From Gemmatimonadota bacterium (lineage in GTDB: Bacteria; Latescibacterota; UBA2968; UBA8231), in contig PBOD01000119.1 in NCBI GenBank assembly GCA_002724215.1, positions 1-52,396 of the forward strand: a stretch of 52,396 nucleotides of DNA. The letters run 5' to 3'. Positions 10,101-18,512 of the stretch are shown here, piece after piece. A program made the position numbers and the translations under genes. The number at the start of each line of letters is the position of its first letter. Position 1 is the stretch's first letter. Under the pieces are notes generated by a model. The model saw only the letters and a list, made by a program, of their open reading frames with translations. It had not been told where the DNA came from and ran no database searches.

Positions 10101-13100
10101 GAGCAGCGGGTCGATTTGGGCTGGCCGGCGGTCGCAGGTGCGGCGGTGTACCGGGTATTCCGCTCCGAGCAGCCGGATGCGCGCCAGGCGGCACCGATCT
10201 CGGTGTGGCAGACCGCGACGGATTTCACCGACAACGGCGCGCTGCCGGGTGTGACCTATTACTACTGGGTGCGCGCCGCCGCTGACGACCAGGGTCTGAA
10301 TGCCGCGGTTTTCGGGGGCAGCGCAAGCGGCTACCGCGTGTTGCAGAATGCCGGCGGGCTCAGTGCCACGCGCGGCGAATTGGCCGGGGTCGACCTGGCC
10401 TGGTCCGAAGTCTCTGGCGCGACGCACTATCGGATCTACCGGGGCGTCTCCGCCGATCCCGCCGCATCTGCGCCCCTGGGTGCCTGGGTGCCCTCCGTGC
10501 GCTATAGCGACGATACTGCTGCACCGGGGGTGACCTACCACTACTGGGTGCGCTCGGCGACCAGTGCGCTGGGCCACAAGGCCGGGCCTTTCGGGCAGGC
10601 GGCACAGGGTTTTCGGGGCCTGGCCGTTCCGGGCTTGCTGCTGAGTTCGACGGGCGACCCCGACAATATCAGCGTTGGTTGGCAGCCGGTGGTTGGTGCC
10701 ACGCACTATCAGGTCTATCGCACGCGCGATCTCGAAAACGAACTCGCGGCGCCGATCAGTTCCTGGCAGACCGAGCTGCTATTCACCGATTCCGATACCG
10801 AACCGGGGCAGACCTATCACTACTGGGTGCGCGCGGCGGTCGACGCTGCAGGCGGCAATGCCAGTCGCTTCAGCGAGGTGTCGGTGGGCTACCGCGGGTT
10901 GTTGGCACCAGCGCCGCCGCAGGTGACCAGTCATCGCCTGGGCGAGGTCTGGCTCGAATGGCCGGCGGTGCCGGGGGCCAGCCGCTACCGAATCTACCGC
11001 GGCACCGGGGCCAGCTTGCAGGATGCCGAATTGTTGACCGGCTGGCTGGCGGGGCGCGAATACGCCGATGTCGACGCCGAGCCCGGGGTAGTATACCACT
11101 ACCGGATACAGGCCGCGGTTGCCGCCGACGGCTCGAACTCCAGCGTGCCGAGCCCCGTTGTCTCGGGTTTCCGCGGGCTCGAACCGCCGGCGGTGCTGGC
11201 GGCGACTACTGGCGAGGCCGGGCGGGTCGAGCTGTCGTGGGATGCGGTGCCGGGGGCGTCCTATTACCGGATCTTGCGTGCGACGGCCGACGATCCGGCA
11301 GGTGCGACCTCCACCTCCTGGCAGCAGGAGTTGGCTCACACAGACACTGATGTGGAACCGGGGATCACCTATTACTACTGGGTCCAGGCTACTACCGACC
11401 TCGAAGGGGTAATCGCCAGCCAGCTGAGCGCGGGCGTGCGCGGCTACGAGACGCTGGTGGCGCCGGCGAATTTGCAAATCGAGCCGGCAGGTAACGCCAT
11501 CGCGCTGAACTGGGACGCCAATAGCGAGTTCGACCTGATGCGCTATCGAATCTACGTTGGTGCCGACTCGACATCGCTGACGCTGGCCGACTCGGTGGCG
11601 GCGACCGATCCGACCGAGTTGTTGGTTCGTAGCATTTTGCCGCTGCCGTCGAGCTTCAACCTCGGCGACATGGGTTTGAGCGTGCTCGACAGTCGCGATG
11701 CCATAAACGCGCGCTTTGTCGCGCTGGTCGGCCGCGATGCCACCGCCGCCGAGCTGGACGAATTGTTCAGCGGTCGCAAGCTGGAACGCGCATCCGTCGC
11801 CCCGCTCAGCCCGCACAGCAATTACTATTTCGAAATCAGCGCGGTCAACGCTCAGGGCCGCGAAGGCGTCCGCGTCCGCGGCCGGGTGCTGTCGGTGGAG
11901 ACGGTGGGCCTCGAGGTGGTCGACGGCGACGGCCGGGTCGATATCAGTTGGGCGCCGGTGTGGGGCGCCGCTGCTTACCGAATCTATCGCCACACCGACG
12001 ACAACCCCCAGGCCGCCGTGCCTGTGGGCGACTGGCAGCAGGCGACGACGCTGGTGGACGGCAGCGCCCAGCGCGGACGCACGTACTACTACTGGCTGCG
12101 CACCGCCGCGACTTTGGACGAGCTTGTGCCAGGTCCATTCAGTCGGATGGCGACCGGTTCTCGCCGGGTCGCTGCGCCGCCGCTGGTATCGGCCACGCGC
12201 GACCTCGCCGACCGGGTGCGTCTCGAATGGCACGCCGGTGAAGGGGCCGAGGCTTTTCGCGTCTATCACCACCGGACCAATGATCCGGCGACAGCCGCGC
12301 CAATCAGCGCGTGGCTGGAGGACAATAGCTTCGAGCACCTGACCGCGCCCCCGGGCGAAAATTACTATTGGATCAAAGCGGCCTCGGACACTGCAGGCGA
12401 TCATGCCAGCCCGCTGAGCGCGGTCAGCACCGGGGTGCGCACGACGCCGCTGGCGGTGCCGACCGATATCGAGGCGTCCTGGGGTGCCTACAAGGACCGG
12501 GTGATGATCACCTGGCAGCGCGAGCTCGCCGCCACCCACGTCAAGCTCTACTATCACACCAGCGACGATGTGGCCCAGGCGGTGCCGCTTACCGACTGGG
12601 TGACTTGGAACGGCTACGAGCATCTACAGGCCGCTCCCGACCAGGTCCATTACTACTGGGTCCGTGCGGCGACGAGCGCCGAGGGCGACCACGCCACCGA
12701 GTTGAGTGCATTCGGGCGGGGTTTTCGCTCGGGTGAACTCTTCGCGCCGACGGGTTTGGCGACGGCGACGACACCCGGCAAGATCTTTCTCAGCTGGGAG
12801 CCGAATCCAGAGGCCGACGTGGCGCGCTACCGCGTCTACGCTGGCACCGATCCCGATGGCCTGGCGCTGATCGACTCGGTGCAGGCAGATGACGATCCGC
12901 GCATTATCGTTCGCGATGTGGTGCCGCTGCCCGACCCGTTCAACCTGGTCGATATGGGGCTCGGTATCGAATCGAATTGGAACCAGATCTACGATCGCTT
13001 CGAGGAGCTGTTTGGCTTGCGGCCAGCGGTTGAGTGGGTGGACGAGTTATTTGCGGGCGGTGCTCTCGCTAAGACCGGGATCATCGGTTTGGAAGCGGGT

Positions 13101-13508
13101 CGGACGTATTATTTCAAGGTGGCGGCGGTTGATGAAGCTGCACGCGTGAGCATGCTTTCGCAATCGGCGGAGGTGCTGGCGCTGGCGGGCGAGGCGGGCA
13201 AGGTGGTGGCGACGGCGGGCGACATTCCGGCCGCGACCGGGCTGTCGCAGAACGCGCCGAATCCGTTCAACGCTGAGACGCTGGTGCGATTCCAGTTGAG
13301 CGCGGCCGGCGCGGTGCGCGTGCGATTGTACAACGCGTTGGGACAGCTAGTGGCGGATCTGGTCGACGGCGCGTTTGCGGCGGGGCATTACGCGGTGGGA
13401 TGGGACGGACGCGATCGCAACGGGTATGCGGTGGGGAGCGGGTTGTACTTTTGCGTGTTGGAGACGGAGCAGGGGGCGTGGAAACGGCGGATGACCTTGC
13501 TGCGTTAG
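7188..13508 (+). CDS. Giant secreted protein with ~20 fibronectin type III repeats and FlgD-like sorting tail
   Basis: The 2106-residue protein starts with a signal peptide (basic MKAKAAR, hydrophobic core, ATAAPG cleavage-like end). The ATG is preceded by GGAGAAGAG at good spacing. The body is a tandem array of about 18 short Fn3-like repeats of roughly 90 residues, each ending in a Y-Y-Y-W-(I/V)-K-A type strand, and two longer Fn3 units (DNA about 11455-11910 and 12745-13180). The long units carry an inserted segment with LP..FNL.DMGL. The last ~90 residues hold QNAPNPFN and GLYFCVLETEQ, the same kind of tail as the upstream giant protein. Likely exported and surface-anchored or released; the repeats suggest adhesion or a stalk-like scaffold. 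No enzymatic domain is visible. The array probably arose by internal duplication, but the repeats have diverged. Confidence 0.88.
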   Translation: MKAKAARWALYALALTFFSAATATAAPGVATDVRASQGRFADRIEISWTAAPGAQVYRVYRSSEEQPDLRVMLGAWQAETRFVDRTVVAGVRYFYWIKASDGAQSSAFGESGSGYLQVDRLDGATARVLLRSDASGVRLVWDEVLGAGFYRVYRGVRADTAAAVPISDWLHGAEFRDVEAAPGRNMYYWVKSAFGPRGSGASGFGPVVRGRRALAAPAGLVVEVGRAAAVSLVWDETPGAKFYQVYRSEQPYTATAQPISGWIGGAEFSDRKAVPGKHYSYWIKASTSPYPGEASAFSVPATGRRRLSQPTGVAIAAVAGAVQLRWDEVEGARAYRVFRGTSSYPQEAEPVSEWGEAAEFADARAEPGVRYHYWIKAALSRSGGQQSAFSQVVEGLVALAAPRAPAVNSTGGRVDLEWEPVAGGSHYQVYRGERADGSDAVALSPWQTRTDFVDGQTVPGVRYYYWVKAAKGAHGQMAGVLGARATSFWAMAAPATNEASQGLFGDRVELSWSEVDGASYYRVYRSTSPDPVFRMPLGAWQPVTEYRDDSVQAGVRYYYWIKAAPRSDGQGASGYSPISSGFLGDTVLPAPAQLTATDGEFDDRVDIAWPTVIGGSHYRLYRSEQADPTTARALSDWQVDTVFADREVVPGTVYYYWVKVATDARGGKASDLGSVNSGYRALVAPSAVQATVGSLGEVEVSWGPSEGAGFFRVYRSTSANSVGARALSGWQSDVRYVDRTAAPGTIYYYWIKASPRDNGFNASDFGVAASGYRALAAPAGLTLQGMTSQVRLVWDPVAGATHYQVLRATVADPQRAAPLSGWQRAASFADRTAAPGVTYYYWVQGAVDAMGSRTSAASAPQDEYRRVAAPEIADASQGDEAQVAISWAPVDGASHYRILRGVVPNSAAAQVVGDWQAASEFTDADAIPGATYFYWVEAAVDAVGGRASALSTQRDGYRGLAPVEPQIIASDEQRVDLGWPAVAGAAVYRVFRSEQPDARQAAPISVWQTATDFTDNGALPGVTYYYWVRAAADDQGLNAAVFGGSASGYRVLQNAGGLSATRGELAGVDLAWSEVSGATHYRIYRGVSADPAASAPLGAWVPSVRYSDDTAAPGVTYHYWVRSATSALGHKAGPFGQAAQGFRGLAVPGLLLSSTGDPDNISVGWQPVVGATHYQVYRTRDLENELAAPISSWQTELLFTDSDTEPGQTYHYWVRAAVDAAGGNASRFSEVSVGYRGLLAPAPPQVTSHRLGEVWLEWPAVPGASRYRIYRGTGASLQDAELLTGWLAGREYADVDAEPGVVYHYRIQAAVAADGSNSSVPSPVVSGFRGLEPPAVLAATTGEAGRVELSWDAVPGASYYRILRATADDPAGATSTSWQQELAHTDTDVEPGITYYYWVQATTDLEGVIASQLSAGVRGYETLVAPANLQIEPAGNAIALNWDANSEFDLMRYRIYVGADSTSLTLADSVAATDPTELLVRSILPLPSSFNLGDMGLSVLDSRDAINARFVALVGRDATAAELDELFSGRKLERASVAPLSPHSNYYFEISAVNAQGREGVRVRGRVLSVETVGLEVVDGDGRVDISWAPVWGAAAYRIYRHTDDNPQAAVPVGDWQQATTLVDGSAQRGRTYYYWLRTAATLDELVPGPFSRMATGSRRVAAPPLVSATRDLADRVRLEWHAGEGAEAFRVYHHRTNDPATAAPISAWLEDNSFEHLTAPPGENYYWIKAASDTAGDHASPLSAVSTGVRTTPLAVPTDIEASWGAYKDRVMITWQRELAATHVKLYYHTSDDVAQAVPLTDWVTWNGYEHLQAAPDQVHYYWVRAATSAEGDHATELSAFGRGFRSGELFAPTGLATATTPGKIFLSWEPNPEADVARYRVYAGTDPDGLALIDSVQADDDPRIIVRDVVPLPDPFNLVDMGLGIESNWNQIYDRFEELFGLRPAVEWVDELFAGGALAKTGIIGLEAGRTYYFKVAAVDEAARVSMLSQSAEVLALAGEAGKVVATAGDIPAATGLSQNAPNPFNAETLVRFQLSAAGAVRVRLYNALGQLVADLVDGAFAAGHYAVGWDGRDRNGYAVGSGLYFCVLETEQGAWKRRMTLLR

Positions 13509-13532
13509 TACTAAATCAAAAGATGGCAGAAG

Positions 13533-13565
13533 GGGCGGTGATCGTTTGCGGTCGCCGCCTTTTTT
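13533..13565 (+). terminator. Rho-independent terminator after the Fn3 giant gene
   Basis: An 11-bp stem (13534-13544 with 13549-13559, two G-U pairs) with a tight TTTG loop is followed by six T residues (13560-13565). It lies 25 bases past the stop codon and faces the convergent minus-strand methyltransferase gene. There is no matching A-run on the other side, so it appears to work in the plus direction only. Confidence 0.85.
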
Positions 13566-13580
13566 GCGTTCTGGTGGGTG

Positions 13581-14780
13581 CTAGCGCAGCACCTGGGCAA
13601 AGATGCATTTGAGGTAACGGCCGTCGGGGAAGGCGGGATCGACGGGGTGGTCGGCCGGGTGCTGGTTGTAAGTGAGGATGCGGGGGCGGACGCGGGCGCC
13701 GGTGGCGGCGCGGCGGACGATTTGGAAGAAGTCCTCTTGCGATACGCGGTTAGAGCAGGAGGCAGTGACCAGCAAGCCGCCGTCGTTGACCAGGCGCAGG
13801 GCGTTGCGATTGAGTTTGGTGTAGACGCCCATGGCCTGCTTGAGTTGGTTTTGCTTGCGCAGGAGTGAGGGTGGATCGCAGACGACGATGTCGTAGCGGG
13901 GGCCCTGGTCGGCGAGGTGGTCGACGAAGGCGAAGACATCGGCGGCGAGCAGGTCGGCGCGGGCGCCATCCGGGCGGTTGGCGTCGAGGTTGTGGCGAGC
14001 CGCGGGGAAGACCTGGGGGGAGATATCGACGTCTAGCGTGCGGGTGGCACCACCTTTGAGCGCGTGGGCGGAGAAACCGGCCGAGTACGAGAAGAGATTG
14101 AGGACAGTTTTGCCGGCGGCGAGGCGCTGGAGCAGGAAGCGGTTGTCGCGCTGGTCCAGGAAAAAACCGGTCTTCTGGCCACGGTAGAGGTCGGCGTGGA
14201 GGCGGGCGCCGCATTCCTGAATGGCGACGAATTCGGGCGGGGTCTCTCCGGCGAGCAGGCCGGTGGGGCGGTCGTCGAGGCCCTCGGCGCGACGGGTGCC
14301 GACATCGGAGCGCTCGTAGACGCTTTTGGGCGCCAGGACCTGATCGAGGGCGGCGAGAATGGCAGCGCGCTGTCTCTCCATGCCCGCCGTGTGTATCTGC
14401 AGCACGAGATAGCCGGCGTAGTCGTCGATAATCAGCCCGGGCAGGCCGTCGCTCTCGCCGTGGACCAGGCGCATGGCGTCGGTGTGGTGTGCCAGGTCGG
14501 TGGCGCGGCGGACGGCGACGGCTTCGGCGATGCGCTGTTGGAAGAAGGCATCGCCGATGACCTGGTCGGGGTCCCGGGTCAGGCTGCGCACGCGGATCAA
14601 TGAGCGCTTGTTGTAGAAGCCGCGGCAGACAAAGGTGTCGCGGTGGTCGAAGACATCGACAATGTCGCCGTTCTGCGCGTCCTTGGGGCGGCGCTCGACG
14701 GCACCGGAGAAGATCCAGGGGTGGCCGTTGCGCACGGTGCGCTCGCTGTTTTTGCGCAGGTAGAGCGGGGGGTAATTCAC
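13581..14780 (-). CDS. rlmI: Class I SAM-dependent 23S rRNA methyltransferase, RlmI family
   Basis: This 399-residue protein matches the RlmI/YccW family, which makes 5-methylcytosine in 23S rRNA. An N-terminal PUA-like domain (LYLRKNSERTVRNGHPWIFSGAV) is followed by the EEHxxL-like middle part and a Rossmann methyltransferase domain. Visible motifs are the SAM loop LNLFSYSAGFSAHALKGGA, the acidic ribose-binding segment LDVDIS, the DPPSL motif and a TASCSNRV segment holding the probable catalytic cysteine. Length is normal (about 396 in E. coli). The start is GTG and overlaps the stop of the upstream 134-residue gene by four bases (GTGA), so the two are probably translationally coupled. The exact target base cannot be told from sequence. 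Confidence 0.9.
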   Translation of the reverse strand: MNYPPLYLRKNSERTVRNGHPWIFSGAVERRPKDAQNGDIVDVFDHRDTFVCRGFYNKRSLIRVRSLTRDPDQVIGDAFFQQRIAEAVAVRRATDLAHHTDAMRLVHGESDGLPGLIIDDYAGYLVLQIHTAGMERQRAAILAALDQVLAPKSVYERSDVGTRRAEGLDDRPTGLLAGETPPEFVAIQECGARLHADLYRGQKTGFFLDQRDNRFLLQRLAAGKTVLNLFSYSAGFSAHALKGGATRTLDVDISPQVFPAARHNLDANRPDGARADLLAADVFAFVDHLADQGPRYDIVVCDPPSLLRKQNQLKQAMGVYTKLNRNALRLVNDGGLLVTASCSNRVSQEDFFQIVRRAATGARVRPRILTYNQHPADHPVDPAFPDGRYLKCIFAQVLR

Positions 14781-15181
14781 GATAGTTTTTCCAGTTGCTC
14801 GACGCGGTTGAGCAGGCGGCCGAGCTGGCGGCCGCGCTGCTGGAGCTCGGGGGCGAGGGTGATTTCACCGGCTTCGTAGCGGCCTTCGACTTCGCGATAG
14901 CGGTCGAGCAGGCGGCGGTAGAGCGGGCGTAGCGATTCGATGTCACCGGCGAGGATCAGGTCGCCGTGTAAGAGCTTTTTGGTCAGGTGAATGGCCTTTA
15001 GTTCGGTGGGGGACAGGTCTAAGGCATGTATAAGGCGGCACTCGTCGGGGGAGTAGGTCGGAGCGTCAAATTCCTCCGTGTTGCCTTCCGGCACCAGCCA
15101 CAAATCGGCGTCCAGCAGGCGGCTGTGGATCTTGAGGGGGCGATCCACCTTGCACAGCGGCAGGGAGAGGAGATCGGACAC
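14777..15181 (-). CDS. Conserved hypothetical protein upstream of rlmI
   Basis: A 134-residue, apparently soluble protein of no family I recognise. Residues 1-50 contain KVDRPLKIHSRLLDADLWLVPEG, which reads like a small beta-rich domain. The second half (TELKAIHLTKKLLHGD to the end) is strongly helical and charged, ending in a probable coiled coil (GRQLGRLLNRVEQLEKL). It has no signal peptide and no cysteine pair for metal binding. The GTG start has only a weak ribosome site, and the stop overlaps the rlmI start, which supports it being a real, cotranscribed gene. Confidence 0.6.
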   Translation of the reverse strand: MSDLLSLPLCKVDRPLKIHSRLLDADLWLVPEGNTEEFDAPTYSPDECRLIHALDLSPTELKAIHLTKKLLHGDLILAGDIESLRPLYRRLLDRYREVEGRYEAGEITLAPELQQRGRQLGRLLNRVEQLEKLS

Positions 15182-15220
15182 GGGGAGTTTCCATTCTCAG
15201 GCCGTATAACATAAGTAAAA

Positions 15221-16336
15221 TCAGAAACCCGCGCTTTTAGCACAGCGGAAGCCGATGTGGCCGGCGCCCTTGTAGGGATTGTGGTAGAGGCGGGCGCTGG
15301 TGCGCAATTCGTCGGGCGGCTGATTCCACGAGCCGCCGCGGGCGACGCGGTAATCGCCGTCGGCGGGGCCCTGCGGGTCTTTGGGCGGGCTGTGCTCGTA
15401 GTAGCCGGGTTGCCACCAGTCCCAGACCCACTCGGCGACATTGCCGGCCAGCTCGTGGACGCCGAAGGGACTGGCGCCCCGGGGCAGCGAGCCGATTTTG
15501 AGGGGTTTGCGTTCCTGGCCGCCGAAGCGGGCGAGGGCGGGATTGGGTGGGGTGTCGCCCCACGGGTAGGTGCCGCCGATGGGGCCGCGCGCGGCGTATT
15601 CCCATTCGGCTTCGGTGGGCAGGCGCGCACCGCGGCTGCGGCAATAGGCGTCGGCGTCGTTCCAACTGACGTTGACGACGGGCAACTGAGGGTGGCGGAG
15701 GTCGGCTTTTTTCTTGCGGCCCTCGGCGACGAGATAGCTCTCGTAAGCGAGGCGGGTGACTTCGTAGCGGTCTATCTCGTAGGCGCTGAGCGCGACGAGG
15801 TGGACTGGCTTCTCGTCGGGTAGACCGATCTCCGAGCCCATTTTGAAGCGACCGGCGGGGATTGCGACCATCTCTGCCGGGGCGAAGAGCGCGGCGGCAG
15901 TGATGAGTTGGCGGGCCAGGCGACTGACCCCGGCGGCGATTTGCTGCTGTGTGGTGCCCAGGTTTTCGCTTATGGTGCGCTGAACCTGATTGGTCTCGAC
16001 ATCGACGATCTGCACGGTCAGGGCGAGTTTGCCGCCGACGCGGTGGGTCTGCGCGTAGAAGATTTTGTGGACGTTGAGGTGTTGGCCGATGGCCACGGCG
16101 TTGGATTGATCGGTGACGCCGGACTGCTGGAAGGAGAGTTCCTCGATGGTTGCGGCGACTTTTTCGCGTTCGACCAGGGCGAATTGGCCGCTCTGCTGCA
16201 GCTCACCCTCGAGCAGGGCCTGGGCGTAGTCGACGCGGGGGCCTTTATTGGCGACGACGGCGATCTGGAGTTGGGTTTGGGCAGCGTTGAGCGAGACGCC
16301 GATGAGGCACAATAACACAATTGGTAAGCGGTACAT
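15221..16336 (-). CDS. Exported CsgG/LpoB-like domain fused to a formylglycine-generating-enzyme-like domain
   Basis: The 371-residue protein begins with a signal peptide (MYRLPIVLLCLIGVSLNAAQ). Residues 22-150 resemble the CsgG/FlgO/TolB-N type alpha/beta domain seen in envelope lipoproteins (GPRVDYAQALLEGELQQSGQ, VEREKV, GQHLNVHKIFYAQ). Residues 155-371 are an FGE-sulfatase (SUMF1) fold: MVAIPAGRFKMGS, YEIDRYEVT, LPVVNVSWNDADAYC, RLPTEAEWEYAARG, LAGNVAEWVWDW, ARGGSW, IGFRCA. The segment after GGSW, where true formylglycine-generating enzymes carry the copper-binding cysteine pair, has none here, so sulfatase-activating activity is unlikely. Such domains often act as binding or structural modules. 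It lies between an HD gene and a small unknown, all on the minus strand. Substrate and partner are unknown. Confidence 0.8.
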   Translation of the reverse strand: MYRLPIVLLCLIGVSLNAAQTQLQIAVVANKGPRVDYAQALLEGELQQSGQFALVEREKVAATIEELSFQQSGVTDQSNAVAIGQHLNVHKIFYAQTHRVGGKLALTVQIVDVETNQVQRTISENLGTTQQQIAAGVSRLARQLITAAALFAPAEMVAIPAGRFKMGSEIGLPDEKPVHLVALSAYEIDRYEVTRLAYESYLVAEGRKKKADLRHPQLPVVNVSWNDADAYCRSRGARLPTEAEWEYAARGPIGGTYPWGDTPPNPALARFGGQERKPLKIGSLPRGASPFGVHELAGNVAEWVWDWWQPGYYEHSPPKDPQGPADGDYRVARGGSWNQPPDELRTSARLYHNPYKGAGHIGFRCAKSAGF

Positions 16337-16580
16337 GTATTGCGTCCGGGATAGAGTCTTGTCTACATACTATCGGCAATTTTTAGACGCCCCAACAGAG
16401 CAGTGTTTCCGCAGCAGGCCGATCGCGTTGCGCGGCAGGGCTATCCTGCGGCGCGAATTGCTGGCTGCGGTTGTCGAGGCAATAGATGGCGAGGCTGTCG
16501 CGCAGGCCGGCGCGCCGGTGGGCGGTCGTCTGCCCGGGCACGGCGTTTAGCAGCTCTCAATCCCCATTAAAAAGTCCAAG

Positions 16581-17924
16581 TCAATTCAAGTGTCGCTTCG
16601 CTTCTTGCTCCACCAGCGCCCTGAGCTCGGGATCGTCGATGCAGAAGATGCGGAAGATTTTGGCCTGGTCCTCGAAGTTGTGCAGCAGCGAATCGCGCAG
16701 ACGGGTTACTTCGGGGTCGTCGAAGGTCAGAGGGTCGGTCTTGTCGGATGGGATCTCGCGGCCGTAGAAGACCTTGAGATCGACTTCGGGGGTTTTGTTG
16801 AAGCCGGGGATGTCGATGAGGATTTCGTGGCCTTTGAACGGGCGGCCGAGCTTGTGGCCGAAGATTTCGCACAGCTCGATCTCTTTGGCGCGGCGTTTGT
16901 TGGGGTCGTGGAAGAGGTCGTAGAGGTAGTGCATCAAATCCTGCTTGCGCTCGCCGGGATGGATCACCGCGCCGACTTTGTACAAACGGCGGTGCACGGT
17001 GCCGTCGAGCAGCGCGGCGGAGTTTTCTAGCCCGAGGCGCTGCTGCTCATCTTGCAAGATGGACACCAGTTCGCTCTCGGTGAGGCGGTGGAAGCCGGAG
17101 GAGTCGAGTTGGTTGTCGGGGTGGAGCAGGATCTCCTGCACCGAGCGTTTGAACATCGCCGAGGCCGAGCGCACCGCGTGATGCCAGTAGACATTGCGGT
17201 ACATCAGATAATTGGTGAAGACTAGGGCCTCGACTGCGGAGACGCCCTTGCTGGTGATGGCGAGCCGCTTGCGTTGGGGATCGAATTTGATCGAGGCGGC
17301 TAAGCGGTCGCGATTGACGCTCTCGCCGAAGGGCACGCCGCAGAACATCGAGTCGCGCAAGAGGTAGTCGATCTTGTCGGGGTCGAGGGTGCCGCTGAGA
17401 ATATTGGCCAATAGCAAATCTCGCGGCGGGATTTCGCGGTCTTTGTTTTTGTAGTCGATGACATTGGCCACGCGCACCGGGTCGATTTCGAACTGCTCGG
17501 CGATGACCTGGTAGATCGCGCTGTCGCTGTCCTCGATGATCTGGCGCGCGCGTTCTTCGTGCAGCACGAAGAAGGGCATCAGCTCCTCCAAAGTGTGCGA
17601 GAAGGGGTAGTGGCCGATGTCGTGAAGCAGGGTGGCGGCGATAAAGACGCGCACGTCCTCGTCGGCCAGCTCGAGTGGGGGATCGGAGTCGAGCAAGCGG
17701 GCGAGAAATTGCTTGGCGAGGTGATAGACGCCCAGCGAGTGCTCGAAGCGCGAGTGGCGAGCGCCGGGGTAGACCAGGTGGACATAGCCCAACTGGGTGA
17801 TATTGCGCAGGCGCTGGAAGTCTTCGGTGTCGACAAGGGCCAGGACGGGCGCGGGGACGTGGATATAGCCCCATACGGGATCGCGAATGGCCTTGCCTTC
17901 TTCGGCTAAGAGCGGATGGTTCAT
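16581..17924 (-). CDS. HD-domain phosphohydrolase, dNTP triphosphohydrolase-like (YwfO/EF1143 type)
   Basis: This 447-residue cytosolic protein has the full HD metal site: H62 in SRFEHSLGVYHLAK, H101-D102 in LLHDIGHYPFSH, and a later aspartate (D186) in DKIDYLLRDS. The opening DPVWGYIHVPAPVLALVDTEDFQRLR is characteristic of the YwfO/EF1143 branch of the dGTPase-like family, which hydrolyses dNTPs to deoxynucleoside and triphosphate and helps balance nucleotide pools. Length agrees (YwfO is about 433). The ATG start is followed by a coherent N-terminus. It stands divergent from ndk, another nucleotide-metabolism gene. Substrate preference cannot be read from sequence. Confidence 0.85.
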   Translation of the reverse strand: MNHPLLAEEGKAIRDPVWGYIHVPAPVLALVDTEDFQRLRNITQLGYVHLVYPGARHSRFEHSLGVYHLAKQFLARLLDSDPPLELADEDVRVFIAATLLHDIGHYPFSHTLEELMPFFVLHEERARQIIEDSDSAIYQVIAEQFEIDPVRVANVIDYKNKDREIPPRDLLLANILSGTLDPDKIDYLLRDSMFCGVPFGESVNRDRLAASIKFDPQRKRLAITSKGVSAVEALVFTNYLMYRNVYWHHAVRSASAMFKRSVQEILLHPDNQLDSSGFHRLTESELVSILQDEQQRLGLENSAALLDGTVHRRLYKVGAVIHPGERKQDLMHYLYDLFHDPNKRRAKEIELCEIFGHKLGRPFKGHEILIDIPGFNKTPEVDLKVFYGREIPSDKTDPLTFDDPEVTRLRDSLLHNFEDQAKIFRIFCIDDPELRALVEQEAKRHLN

Positions 17925-18029
17925 AGTGTCGGTGAATCTAGGGGAGGGGCGTTACCCTGTCAAGGCAGACATTCTCCGAACTCTTTATGGGCGAATCACT
18001 TACGGGGATTTTTATCTTCGTGCAGACCG

Positions 18030-18058
18030 TTGACATATACCAGACTAGCTCCTATTTT
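18030..18058 (+). promoter_or_regulatory. Sigma-70 promoter for the ndk-yceD-rpmF-fab operon
   Basis: TTGACA (18030-18035) is separated by 17 bases from TATTTT (18053-18058, 4 of 6). The stretch is clearly AT-rich compared with the surrounding coding DNA and lies 52 bases upstream of the ndk ATG. It is the only convincing promoter-like site in the divergent gap 17925-18109. Confidence 0.65.
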
Positions 18059-18109
18059 AAAAGACTTCGCTCTAATCTGACACTATATAAATAAGGAATC
18101 GGCATTTAG

Positions 18110-18511
18110 ATGGAACGCACGTTGATGATTGTTAAGCCCGACGCCGTCGGCAAAAACGCCATCGGCCAGATTATCGCCCGCGTCGAGGGCGAGGGCTTTG
18201 TGGTGCGCCAGTTGCAGATGGTCCAGTTATCCGCCGAGCGGGCGGGTCAATTCTACCATGTCCACCACGATAAGCCCTTCTACGGCGAACTGGTCGAATT
18301 TATGACCTCGGGGCCGGCGGTGCCGATGGTGCTCGAGCGCGACAATGCCGTAGCGCACCTGCGCGACTTTATCGGCCCGACCAATAGCAACGAAGCCCCC
18401 GCCGGCACCATCCGCGGCGACTTCGGCACCGACGTGCAGTGCAACGCCGTCCACGCCTCCGACTCACTCGAAAACGCCGCGATCGAGATCGCCTTTTACT
18501 TCGGCGAGTAA
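18110..18511 (+). CDS. ndk: Nucleoside diphosphate kinase
   Basis: Transfers the terminal phosphate from ATP to nucleoside diphosphates via a phosphohistidine. The opening ERTLMIVKPDAVGKNAIG and the active-site segment NAVHASDS with the catalytic His115 are diagnostic, and the RGDFGTD segment of the nucleotide site is intact. At 133 residues it is slightly shorter than the usual 140-150, with a compact C-terminus. An AAGGA lies 12 bases before the ATG, rather far. It is first in a run with yceD starting one base after its stop, so ndk is probably expressed with ribosome and fatty-acid genes. Confidence 0.96.
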   Translation: MERTLMIVKPDAVGKNAIGQIIARVEGEGFVVRQLQMVQLSAERAGQFYHVHHDKPFYGELVEFMTSGPAVPMVLERDNAVAHLRDFIGPTNSNEAPAGTIRGDFGTDVQCNAVHASDSLENAAIEIAFYFGE

Positions 18512-18512
18512 A

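Noticed and set aside
9087-10706. Long minus-strand open frame (539 codons) inside the Fn3 giant gene
   Set aside because: It mirrors the repeats of the plus-strand gene, has no recognisable domain and is a by-product of high GC and regular codon use.
10779-12623. Long minus-strand open frame (614 codons) inside the Fn3 giant gene
   Set aside because: Same reason; the plus strand has a signal peptide, Fn3 repeats and sorting tail, and the minus translation is arginine/proline/histidine-rich noise.
16507-16518. 12-base GC palindrome downstream of the HD gene as a terminator
   Set aside because: No loop and no T-tract on the minus strand; a self-complementary GC stretch is expected by chance in such DNA.
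16383-16541. 52-codon minus-strand frame from a GTG in the gap between the HD gene and the FGE-like gene
   Set aside because: Composition is coding-like at its end, but there is no good ribosome site or recognisable motif, so I do not count it as a gene.
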